This document shows, piece after piece, positions 1-5,815 of a stretch of 10,103 bases of DNA. A program made the position numbers and the translations under genes. The DNA is taken from positions 1 to 10,103 of the forward strand of contig JANYHY010000482.1 in NCBI GenBank assembly GCA_025362165.1. Reading direction: 5' to 3'. The number at the start of each line of letters is the position of its first letter. The first letter of the stretch is position 1. The DNA is from Myxococcales bacterium. GTDB lineage: Bacteria; Myxococcota_A; Polyangia; Polyangiales; Polyangiaceae. The notes under the pieces are model-generated. The model made no database searches. It was not told where the DNA came from and saw only the letters and a program-made list of their open reading frames with translations.

Positions 1-693
1 GCTCTCAGGCTGACCGCTGATGATGAGCGGCGTGCGCGCCTCGTCGATCAGGATGCTGTCGACCTCGTCCACGATCGCGAAGTTGAGCTCGCGCTGCGCG
101 TACTCGAGCGCGCTGAACTTCATGTTGTCGCGCAGGTAGTCAAAGCCGAACTCGTTGTTCTGTCCGTACGTGATGTCGGACTGGTAGGCCTCTTTCTTTT
201 CGCGGTCGCCCTGTGAGTTGACGACGGTGCCCGTCTTCATTCCGAGAAATCCGTAGAGCTTGCCCATCCACTCAGCGTCGCGACGCGCGAGGTAGTCGTT
301 CACGGTGACGACGTGCACGCCCTTGCCCTCGAGCGCGTTGAGGTAACAAGGCAGAGTGGCGACGAGCGTCTTGCCCTCGCCCGTGCGCATCTCGGCGATC
401 ATGCCCTTGTGCAGGACCATGCCTCCGATGAGCTGCACGTCGTAGTGGCGCATCTTCATGACGCGCTTGCCGGCCTCGCGCGCGATCGCGAAGGACTCGT
501 GGAGGATGTCGTCGAGCGAGGCGCCGTTCTCGAGCTTCTCCTTGAACTCGGCCGTCTTCGCCTTGAGCTTCTGATCGCTCAGCTTGCTGATCTTGGGCTC
601 GAGCGCGTTGATCTGCTCCACGTGCGGTCGGAGCTTTTTGACTTCGCGTTCGTGGCTCGTTCCGAGGATTTTCTTGAGGGCCCAGCTGAGCAT
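1..693 (-). CDS. secA: Protein translocase subunit SecA, N-terminal part (cut by window edge)
   Basis: SecA is the ATPase motor that pushes unfolded preproteins through the SecYEG channel from the cytoplasmic side of the inner membrane. The frame is open from an ATG at 693 to the first base, giving 231 of the roughly 900 residues usual for the family, so the CDS is partial at its 3' end. It begins MLSWALKKILGT. Visible landmarks are the Walker A motif MRTGEGKT (residues 102-109), the NDYLARRDAEWM segment (132-143), TYGQNNEFGFDYLRDNM (175-191), the Walker B/DEAD-like VDEVD (208-212) and the family signature ILIDEARTPLIISG (214-227). The first nucleotide-binding fold is therefore intact. No strong Shine-Dalgarno precedes the ATG; only a purine-rich stretch and a short hairpin are there. 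It is divergent from the lipoprotein operon at 867. Identity is essentially certain. Confidence 0.97.
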   Translation of the reverse strand, partial: MLSWALKKILGTSHEREVKKLRPHVEQINALEPKISKLSDQKLKAKTAEFKEKLENGASLDDILHESFAIAREAGKRVMKMRHYDVQLIGGMVLHKGMIAEMRTGEGKTLVATLPCYLNALEGKGVHVVTVNDYLARRDAEWMGKLYGFLGMKTGTVVNSQGDREKKEAYQSDITYGQNNEFGFDYLRDNMKFSALEYAQRELNFAIVDEVDSILIDEARTPLIISGQPES

Positions 694-706
694 TCGTTCG
701 TGTTTT

Positions 707-721
707 CTGGTGACTGACCAG
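707..721 (-). promoter_or_regulatory. Small hairpin in the secA leader
   Basis: CTGGT (707-711) and ACCAG (717-721) form a perfect 5-bp inverted repeat around a 5-base loop. It lies 13 bases ahead of the secA start codon on the minus strand. It is close enough to influence ribosome loading, but the stem is short and could be chance. No secM-like arrest peptide is evident in the gap. Confidence 0.25.
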
Positions 722-755
722 ATGGCCAGGAGTCTGCGAAATGGGGAAGGCCGGA

Positions 756-784
756 AACGTAGTCTCGCCATGCGCAGAGCGCAA
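756..784 (-). promoter_or_regulatory. Candidate sigma-70-type promoter of secA
   Basis: On the minus strand TTGCGC (779-784) and TACGTT (756-761) are separated by exactly 17 bases, the ideal spacing for a housekeeping promoter. The best-conserved positions of each box (TTG and TA...T) are present. A start about 7 bases downstream would give a leader of roughly 55 bases before the secA ATG at 693. This is a match by eye in GC-rich DNA, so it is a suggestion only. Confidence 0.35.
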
Positions 785-866
785 ACCGCGTGTGTGGGCC
801 CATCACCGCGGCGAGGAGAGCGGACTGTAAGGCGCGGCGCGTGGGTGCGTTCTCTCTTCGAACCCC

Positions 867-1772
867 ATGAGAACCCACTCCAGAACGCTTTTACTCCTCG
901 GCTTGCTCTCGAGCACGCTCTTGAACTGCGCCGCTCCTGCGAAGGAAGCGATGTCGCCCTCCAACATGGCGCCGATGCCTTCCGCTGTCTCCGACGCTGC
1001 GATGGGCGAGTCGTCCTCGCGTACGACGGACGCCCCTAGTGCGGCTCCGCAGATGGCACCGGTGACGAGTCAACCATTCGCCGGAAGCTCTGCGCCGACC
1101 CAGCCGAGCGCGCCTCCGGGCACCGCCGCCAAGACCACGCCGGACAACAAGCCCGCGACGACGCAAGCGGAGGTCAGCAACCCGGACGTCTTCATCCTCT
1201 ACACGGGTGGACTCTCGCTGCTCGTCGACGACGGCAAGATCGCTCCGACCACCGACAAGATCATCGACGACGCGATCGCGGTCGGTGGTCACATCGGGAG
1301 CCGCAAGGACACTAGCGTGTCGGTCATCGTCCCGAGCAAATCGTTCCGCGCGGTGTTCGCGCAGATCGAGAACCTTGGTGAGGTCACGCATCGCACGATC
1401 GCCGCCGAAGACGTGAGCGAGGAGTACCACGACGCGGAGGTTCGCCTCTCGAACATGAAGGCCACGCGCAAGCGCCTCGAGGAGTTTCTCGCCAAGGCAC
1501 CTAACGTCAATGACATGCTCACGGTGGAGCGCGAGCTCGAGCGCGTCGTCATGGACATCGATCGCACGGAGGGTCGCATGCGCTTCTTGCGCGAGCACAC
1601 CGCGTTCTCGACGCTCACCGTGGACCTCGCGGCCAAACCGAGGATCGCGCCGATCGTCGCCGCCGCTACTGTCGCGCCTCCCCAACTCCCGCCCGCGCCA
1701 CCTCGCGCGATCGACCTGCCCGCCACTTGGCTGCAGGAAATGGGCGTCAACCGACTCATCAACGGAAAGTGA
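867..1772 (+). CDS. DUF4349 domain lipoprotein
   Basis: This is a predicted envelope lipoprotein of 301 residues. The N-terminus MRTHSRTLLLLGLLSSTLLNC is a signal peptide ending in Cys21; the lipobox LLNC has an unusual Asn just before the Cys. Residues 22-105 are a Pro/Ala/Ser/Thr-rich linker, probably disordered. Residues about 106-258 match the DUF4349 pattern: a beta strand LSLLVDD, a GGHIGS turn, a VIVPSKSFRAVFAQIENLG segment, then EDVSEEYHDAEVRLSN. A helical coiled-coil stretch rich in RKRLEEFL and VERELERVVMDIDRTEGRMRFL follows, and the closing strand is FSTLTVDL. Many DUF4349 proteins end in a membrane segment; this one instead ends in a Pro-rich tail (268-301) with no hydrophobic helix. 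The molecular function of DUF4349 is not established. The start is chosen because it gives the signal peptide; no clear Shine-Dalgarno is seen. It is first in an operon with the lipoprotein at 1781 (8-base gap). Confidence 0.85.
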   Translation: MRTHSRTLLLLGLLSSTLLNCAAPAKEAMSPSNMAPMPSAVSDAAMGESSSRTTDAPSAAPQMAPVTSQPFAGSSAPTQPSAPPGTAAKTTPDNKPATTQAEVSNPDVFILYTGGLSLLVDDGKIAPTTDKIIDDAIAVGGHIGSRKDTSVSVIVPSKSFRAVFAQIENLGEVTHRTIAAEDVSEEYHDAEVRLSNMKATRKRLEEFLAKAPNVNDMLTVERELERVVMDIDRTEGRMRFLREHTAFSTLTVDLAAKPRIAPIVAAATVAPPQLPPAPPRAIDLPATWLQEMGVNRLINGK

Positions 1773-1780
1773 AACTGATC

Positions 1781-2236
1781 ATGAAACGCTTCCTCTCTCT
1801 CGTCTTGATTCCTCTCGCGCTCGCGGGCGTTGCTTGTGGCCCCTCTGCGAAGCTCTCGCCGCCCGCTGGCTTCGCGCACGTCGACGGCGAATACGACGAT
1901 CGCATCACGAGCCCGCGTGGTGTCGTCATCGGCGCGCGCGTCGAGCGCAACAAGCCGGTCGCCAACTTGGAATTTTGGGCAGAGGCGATCGATCTGCGAC
2001 TGCGCGCGCAAGGGTATGTCCCCGAGCCCACGACCGATCTCAAGAGCAAGAGTGGACTGCCCGGCAAGGGACTCCGCTACACGTTCTTCGACGGACAGCG
2101 CACCAACCGCTACTGGGTAGACGTCTTCGCGACCGACCAGCGCGTCATCTTGGTGGAAGCCGCCGGAGACCAGACCGACTTCGACGCGCAAAAGGACCAA
2201 GTCGAGTCCACGATGCTAGCCGTGCGGGTGAACTAA
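1781..2236 (+). CDS. Small predicted lipoprotein of unknown function
   Basis: This 151-residue protein starts MKRFLSLVLIPLALAGVAC, a signal peptide with a probable lipidation Cys19; its lipobox is relaxed, with Gly rather than Leu at -3. I do not recognise a named family. The mature part has alternating short strands, including GLRYTFFDGQRTNRYWVDVFATDQRVILVEAAG. It ends with FDAQKDQVESTMLAVRVN, a layout reminiscent of the Mog1/PsbP-like fold (a strand, then AG...F and a final S-x-hydrophobic helix/strand). That fold guess is inference only. The ATG at 1781 is preferred over an in-frame ATG at 1727, because 1727 lies inside the preceding gene and would bury the signal peptide. GGAAAG lies about 11 bases upstream. 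The gene starts 8 bases after the DUF4349 stop, so the two are almost certainly co-transcribed. It ends in TAA immediately before repeat copy A. Confidence 0.82.
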   Translation: MKRFLSLVLIPLALAGVACGPSAKLSPPAGFAHVDGEYDDRITSPRGVVIGARVERNKPVANLEFWAEAIDLRLRAQGYVPEPTTDLKSKSGLPGKGLRYTFFDGQRTNRYWVDVFATDQRVILVEAAGDQTDFDAQKDQVESTMLAVRVN

Positions 2237-2237
2237 T

Positions 2238-2301
2238 TGGGGCGTGCCAACGGCACCTCCCCTTGCCGAAGGCCGTTGAGGTCCGCCGAAGGCGGCATCA
2301 A
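2238..2301 (+). repeat. Structured intergenic repeat, copy A (probable bidirectional terminator)
   Basis: This 64-bp element is nearly identical to the one at 4526-4590. The first 23 bases, the central GCCGAAGGCCGTTGA block and the final GTCCGCCGAAGGCGGCATCAA block are shared; differences are confined to a 4- or 5-base spacer and one G/T change. Hairpins: GTGCC-AAC-GGCAC (2244-2256) and CCGCC-GAA-GGCGG (2283-2295), the latter flanked by TTGA (2276-2279) pairing with TCAA (2298-2301). An alternative pairing joins CAACGGC (2248-2254) to GCCGTTG (2272-2278). It occupies all but two bases between the TAA of the plus-strand lipoprotein and the TAA of the minus-strand cystathionine beta-synthase. 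A transcription-end role for both genes is the simplest reading. There is no T-tract, so Rho-independent termination is not demonstrated. Confidence 0.85.
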
Positions 2302-2302
2302 T

Positions 2303-3682
2303 TTAGGATTGGCCGGCGCGCGCGAGAAAATCGATGAGATCGATCTTCGCGACGATCCCCACGAGCTCGTCATTCTCGGTGACCATCGCGACCTTCGCGT
2401 CTGCGAGCGCGCTCTGGAGCAGCTCGATCTTGGTGTCTGGCGTGACCGTCGCGTAGTCCCCCTCGGCGATCTCTCCAACGGGTGACTCCAGCGTCTTCTT
2501 GCCGCTCACGAGGTGGCGGAGCAGATCGACCTCTGCGACGATGCCGCGCAGCTTTCCGCCGTCCACGATGGGCAGTTGGCTGATGCCGCCCTCTTTCAGG
2601 ATGGTGATCGCGTCCCGCACGGTGGTGGACACGTTCGCAGAGACGAGCTTCTGCCGGTACCGCGCGCCGAGCACGTCGCGCACAGTGCCGAGGCCCGCCT
2701 GCTCGTCGAGGAAGCCGTTCTCCCTCATCCAGTCGTCGTTGAAGATCTTCGACACGTACTTCTGTCCCGCGTCGCACAAGAAGACCATGATCCTCTGACC
2801 CTTCTTGCCGTGCTCCTTCGCCCACTTGATCGCGCCCGCGACTGCAGCTCCGCCAGACCCGCCGACGAACAAGCCCTCGAGCCGCGTGAGATCGCGCGTC
2901 ATCAAGAAGCACTCTTTGTCGTCCACGCGCACGATGTCGTCGAGGATCTTGAGGTTCATGGTCGACGGGAAGAAGTCCTCTCCGATGCCCTCTACTTTGT
3001 ACGAGAACGGCTTGGTGATGCGGCCCGACTTGACGAAGTCGTAATAGAGAGAGCCGACGGGGTCTACGCCCACTAGTTTGATATCCGCCTTCTTCTCTTT
3101 GAGATACTTGCCAGTCCCGCTGATGGTGCCTCCCGTGCCGAGGCCCGCGACGAAGACGTCGATTTCACCCTGCGTTTGAGCCCAAATCTCAGGGCCCGTG
3201 GACAGGTAGTGCGCCTCGGGATTGCCTGGGTTGTGGTACTGATTGGCATAGAAGCAATTGGGCGTCTCGACCGCCAGGCGCTTGGCTACTTGGTAATAGC
3301 TGCGCGGGTCGTCGGCCTCCACCGCCGTGGGACATACGACGACCTTTGCGCCGAACGCGCGCAGGTTGGAGATCTTCTCTTGGCTCATCTTGTCGGGCAT
3401 CACGAAGATGCACTTGTAGCCACGCACCGCAGCGAGCAGCGCGAGCGAAGCGCCGGTGTTGCCGCTCGTCGCCTCGAGGATGGTGCCGCCGGGCTTGAGC
3501 CCTTCCTCCTCTGCGCGTCGGAGCAAGTTCGCTGCAAGGCGGTCCTTGTGGCTGCCGCCTGGGTTCAAGTACTCGCACTTGACGTACATCTCCACGTCGA
3601 GGCCCGCGGTCACTTTGTTGAGGCGGACAATCGGCGTGTTCCCGACCGCCTTGGTGATGTCTTCGAGAGCTCCGTGCATCAT
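2303..3682 (-). CDS. cbs: Cystathionine beta-synthase with C-terminal CBS pair
   Basis: This PLP enzyme condenses homocysteine with serine (or an activated serine) to cystathionine, the first step of reverse transsulfuration in the cytoplasm; members can also release H2S. It is 459 residues long, the usual size for bacterial CBS carrying regulatory domains. The catalytic fold spans about 1-325: the PLP lysine is K46 in GGSHKDR, the substrate loop is TSGNTGAS (72-79) and the phosphate-binding loop is GTGGTISG (182-189). EGIGEDFFPSTMN (231-243) and LCDAGQKYVSKIFNDDWM (302-319) resemble CBS more than cysteine synthase (OASS). Two CBS motifs follow (about 346-394 and 403-457), a Bateman module that in some relatives binds adenosyl ligands. 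There is no heme-binding N-terminal extension. ATG ATG at 3682 and 3679 are both possible starts, and no clear Shine-Dalgarno is seen. It begins 14 bases after the pgeF stop, suggesting one transcript. A cysteine synthase activity cannot be excluded. Confidence 0.93.
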   Translation of the reverse strand: MMHGALEDITKAVGNTPIVRLNKVTAGLDVEMYVKCEYLNPGGSHKDRLAANLLRRAEEEGLKPGGTILEATSGNTGASLALLAAVRGYKCIFVMPDKMSQEKISNLRAFGAKVVVCPTAVEADDPRSYYQVAKRLAVETPNCFYANQYHNPGNPEAHYLSTGPEIWAQTQGEIDVFVAGLGTGGTISGTGKYLKEKKADIKLVGVDPVGSLYYDFVKSGRITKPFSYKVEGIGEDFFPSTMNLKILDDIVRVDDKECFLMTRDLTRLEGLFVGGSGGAAVAGAIKWAKEHGKKGQRIMVFLCDAGQKYVSKIFNDDWMRENGFLDEQAGLGTVRDVLGARYRQKLVSANVSTTVRDAITILKEGGISQLPIVDGGKLRGIVAEVDLLRHLVSGKKTLESPVGEIAEGDYATVTPDTKIELLQSALADAKVAMVTENDELVGIVAKIDLIDFLARAGQS

Positions 3683-3696
3683 GGTCTGCGGACATA

Positions 3697-4470
3697 TCAG
3701 GTGTGCGCCACGACGTCAGCGGACGACGCACGGCACGCGATGACCGCGAGGTGACGCCCTGCTGCGGCCCCTTCGCGGCGGTGCGAGAAGAAGCGTGTGG
3801 CGTCGTGCATGGTGCAACCAAAGACGTCGTCGATGTGTGCGTTGGTGAAGCCGGCGGCGCCAAGCTTGGCCCGCGCAGCGCGCCTGAGGTCGACGAACGC
3901 CTTGTCCCCTGTCCGCCGCGTGATCACGTCAGACGTCGTAGCGTTCCCGATTGACTCCGCGACGTCCGCGCCGACCTCGAAGCAGCACACGTCGATGCAA
4001 GGCCCAATCGCGGCGAGCGACAGCTCGGCGCCGTGCGCGCGCGCCAGCTCGATAGCGCTCTCGAGGACTCCAGCGACGAGACCTCTCCAGCCCGCGTGCA
4101 CCGCCGCGACGACGCCCGAGCTCGGGTCCGCCAACAGAACGGGGACGCAATCTGCGACCCGCACGCCCACCGCCGCGCCAACGTCCATGGCTACGAGCGC
4201 ATCCGCCTCCTGCAGTTGAACCGCGTGGCGCTCACCCCGCGCAGGGATCGCTCGAGCGCCGTGGACCTGACTCGCCTGAAAGACGCGACTCGCATCGAGC
4301 CGGAGCACGATAGAGAGATCCTCCACGGCATGAGCAGACGGCGCGCGGAAATCGAAGGTGCGCGTAGAGAAACCATGTCGAAATCCAGCGCTCCGCAAGA
4401 GCGCGCTCTCCAACGCTGGCGCCGCGTTGCCAAGCTCGCCTTGTCGATGGGTGACAGGGCCCTCTTGCAT
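3697..4470 (-). CDS. pgeF: PgeF/YfiH (laccase-domain, LACC1-like) family protein
   Basis: This 257-residue protein belongs to the YfiH/LACC1 family. Members have been described as purine nucleoside phosphorylase/adenosine deaminase enzymes. In E. coli the family member is a peptidoglycan-editing factor acting on cytoplasmic muropeptide precursors. Family marks are GFRHGFSTR (29-37), QVHGAR (68-73), VADCVPVLLAD (105-115), VAAVHAGWRGL (121-131), AIGPCIDVCCFEVG (154-167), the DDVFGCTMHD segment (214-223) and FFSHRR (227-232). The metal-binding triad expected for the family is visible as H70, C108 and H125. The frame stays open far upstream, antisense to the kinase gene. ATG at 4470 is chosen because it gives the normal family length and has TTAGGATTGG just ahead, which offers an AGGA ribosome site or a -10-like box. 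It precedes the cystathionine beta-synthase gene by 14 bases and is divergent from the kinase. The exact substrate cannot be told from sequence. Confidence 0.92.
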   Translation of the reverse strand: MQEGPVTHRQGELGNAAPALESALLRSAGFRHGFSTRTFDFRAPSAHAVEDLSIVLRLDASRVFQASQVHGARAIPARGERHAVQLQEADALVAMDVGAAVGVRVADCVPVLLADPSSGVVAAVHAGWRGLVAGVLESAIELARAHGAELSLAAIGPCIDVCCFEVGADVAESIGNATTSDVITRRTGDKAFVDLRRAARAKLGAAGFTNAHIDDVFGCTMHDATRFFSHRREGAAAGRHLAVIACRASSADVVAHT

Positions 4471-4477
4471 CTGGCCA

Positions 4478-4483
4478 ATCCTA
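4478..4483 (-). promoter_or_regulatory. Candidate -10 box or ribosome site ahead of pgeF
   Basis: On the minus strand TAGGAT ends 7 bases before the pgeF ATG. Read as a -10 element it would place transcription start at or next to the start codon, giving a leaderless message; no convincing -35 lies 16-18 bases upstream. Read as a ribosome site, AGGA sits about 9 bases from the ATG. The sequence cannot separate the two. Confidence 0.3.
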
Positions 4484-4525
4484 ACGCGCGTGCCGCCGCC
4501 AGCGCGAGACAACACGCGCCGCTTC

Positions 4526-4590
4526 TGGGGCGTGCCAACGGCACCTCCGCCACGCCGAAGGCCGTTGATGTCCGCCGAAGGCGGCATCAA
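4526..4590 (+). repeat. Structured intergenic repeat, copy B (divergent gap, upstream of kinase)
   Basis: This 65-bp copy of the element at 2238-2301 lies in the same orientation. Its 3' arm is a longer perfect structure: TTGATG (4565-4570), one bulged T, CCGCC-GAA-GGCGG (4572-4584), then CATCAA (4585-4590). That is 11 base pairs in all, one more than copy A, where the G at the variable position breaks a pair. The GTGCC-AAC-GGCAC hairpin (4532-4544) is also present. The competing pairing CAACGGC (4536-4542) with GCCGTTG (4561-4567) is kept too. Unlike copy A it sits between two divergent genes, 55 bases ahead of the pgeF start on one side and 21 bases ahead of the kinase start on the other. 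Termination alone therefore does not explain its placement. It could lie in the promoter or, if transcription begins upstream, in the kinase leader. Confidence 0.85.
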
Positions 4591-4595
4591 CTGTG

Positions 4596-4602
4596 TTAGG
4601 AC
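4596..4602 (+). promoter_or_regulatory. TTAGGAC box ahead of the kinase gene
   Basis: TTAGGAC ends 9 bases before the kinase ATG and directly follows repeat copy B. AGGA (4598-4601) is a plausible ribosome site with a 10-base gap. TAGGAC could instead be a weak -10 element, which would leave almost no leader and put the repeat's 3' hairpin over the -35 region. A matching TTAGGAT stands in front of the divergent pgeF gene. Confidence 0.3.
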
Positions 4603-4611
4603 CGACCTTCC

Positions 4612-5706
4612 ATGGCAGCGCCGGATCCGTTCATTGGCCGAGAAATCCTGAACGGCCAGTTCCAGATCTTGCAGAAGATCGGGTCGGGCGGGATGGGCGC
4701 GGTCTACAAGGCCCTGCAGCCCGAGATGAACCGCATGGTGGGGGTCAAGATCCTCCACCCGAAGCTGGCCAATCGGAAGGATCTCGTCTCTCGCTTTCGC
4801 CGTGAAGCGCGCGCGATGAGCCACCTCACGCACCCCAACACCGTGAAGGTCTTCATGTACGGCGAGCTCGAGGACGGCTCGCTCTACATCATCATGGAGT
4901 TCTTGGATGGCAAGAACCTGAACCAGAGCGTGCGCAGTGAAGGGCCGTTCCCGGTCGAGCGGGCGCTTCCCGTCCTGATTCAAGTGTGTGGGGCGCTCGA
5001 GGAGGCGCACACGCAGGGGATCATCCACCGCGATCTGAAGCCGGAGAACATCTTTCTCTGCCAATCGAGCGGGCTGCACGACTTCCCCAAAGTGCTTGAT
5101 TTCGGCCTCGCGAAGGTGACCGAGCGCGAGATGCGACCTGGATCGGTCATCCTCACGCAGGAGGGCATGGTCTTCGGCACGCCCGAGTTCATGAGCCCCG
5201 AGCAGGCCCAGGGAAAGACGCTCACGCCAGCTGCGGATCAATACTCGCTCGCTGTGATCCTCTATGAGGTGTTGACCGGCAAGCTTCCGTTCGACGCCAA
5301 GAGCGCGATGGACTTCCTCTCGCTGCACGTGACGGGCAAACCGATCCCGCTCTCGCAGCGCGTCGCCAACCGGAGGTTTCCACCGCTGCTCGACCGCATC
5401 GTCGATAAAGCCCTCTCCAAGCAGACAGAGGACCGCTTCGCGTCGATGACCGAGCTCGCGAACGCACTCCAAGCGGTGCTCGCGGGGGCCACGGATTTGC
5501 CACAGAATGGCGGTGGGCAAGCTTTGCCGCGACCCATCACCGGCGCTCCTCCACCTGCTGCACAAACGCCACAGTCTTCGAGCTCTTTGCCAGCCACGCC
5601 GGTGCCACGAAAGACCAACGTCGGCCTGTTGGTGGGCGTGGCGCTCGCATTCTTGTTCGCTGGGGTGGCGATCGCGGTCGTGGTGATGAAAGTCATCGCG
5701 AAATAG
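4612..5706 (+). CDS. Membrane-anchored Hanks-type Ser/Thr protein kinase
   Basis: This 364-residue protein has a cytoplasmic kinase domain of about 17-285, a Pro/Gln/Ser-rich linker (about 295-335) and one C-terminal membrane helix (about 336-360), so it is a tail-anchored receptor-like kinase with essentially no extracytoplasmic sensor. All catalytic elements are present: Gly-rich loop IGSGGMGAVYKA (23-34), the VGVKIL lysine K46, a helix-C glutamate candidate E65, HRDLKPEN (139-146) with catalytic D141, DFGLAK (163-168), and the activation/P+1 segment FGTPEFMSPEQ (188-198). It should therefore be active and autophosphorylate in the loop between 169 and 190. Kinases of this type phosphorylate Ser/Thr on regulators; the target is unknown here. 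The ATG at 4612 begins MAAPDPFIGREILNGQF, the normal lead-in to the domain. Its neighbour 109 bases downstream encodes a Cys-rich secreted protein, and the intervening structured leader makes co-transcription uncertain. Confidence 0.95.
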   Translation: MAAPDPFIGREILNGQFQILQKIGSGGMGAVYKALQPEMNRMVGVKILHPKLANRKDLVSRFRREARAMSHLTHPNTVKVFMYGELEDGSLYIIMEFLDGKNLNQSVRSEGPFPVERALPVLIQVCGALEEAHTQGIIHRDLKPENIFLCQSSGLHDFPKVLDFGLAKVTEREMRPGSVILTQEGMVFGTPEFMSPEQAQGKTLTPAADQYSLAVILYEVLTGKLPFDAKSAMDFLSLHVTGKPIPLSQRVANRRFPPLLDRIVDKALSKQTEDRFASMTELANALQAVLAGATDLPQNGGGQALPRPITGAPPPAAQTPQSSSSLPATPVPRKTNVGLLVGVALAFLFAGVAIAVVVMKVIAK

Positions 5707-5725
5707 CGGCGTGTTTGGTAAGGCT

Positions 5726-5788
5726 CGGTCCGCGGCGGGTGGAGATTTCATCAGCGCTTCTGCGTGCAGTTGCACGCTTGGCGGACCG
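5726..5788 (+). promoter_or_regulatory. Nested inverted repeats in the leader of the Cys-rich gene
   Basis: An outer perfect 8-bp inverted repeat, CGGTCCGC (5726-5733) with GCGGACCG (5781-5788), encloses an inner one, GCGTGCA-GT-TGCACGC (5762-5777). The inner arms are 7 bp with only 2 bases between them, so as DNA it looks like a dimeric-repressor operator and as RNA the loop would have to open a pair or more. The whole lies between the kinase stop (5706) and the ribosome site at 5801. There is no T-tract, so it is not a typical terminator. A protein-binding site or a structured 5' leader is more likely; either is inference. Confidence 0.5.
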
Positions 5789-5800
5789 CGAACGACTGAC

Positions 5801-5806
5801 GAGGAG
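5801..5806 (+). promoter_or_regulatory. Ribosome binding site deciding the start of the Cys-rich gene
   Basis: GAGGAG lies 9 bases before the ATG at 5816 and is a strong Shine-Dalgarno. It settles the start, because the frame is also open from a GTG at 5711 that would put a poor, Cys-bearing 35-residue extension ahead of the signal peptide. Confidence 0.75.
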
Positions 5807-5815
5807 AGAACGAAA

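Noticed and set aside
2303..4484. TTAGGATTGGCC shared between 2303-2314 and the minus strand at 4473-4484
   Set aside because: Several 12-base matches are expected by chance in 10 kb, and the first copy lies in the end of the cystathionine beta-synthase coding region.
4526..4590. Insertion-sequence end or attachment site at the repeat copies
   Set aside because: There are no terminal inverted repeats, no target-site duplication, and no transposase or integrase gene nearby.
5711..5815. GTG at 5711 as an upstream start for the Cys-rich protein
   Set aside because: It has no ribosome site and would add 35 residues before a clear signal peptide. GAGGAG at 5801 supports the ATG at 5816.
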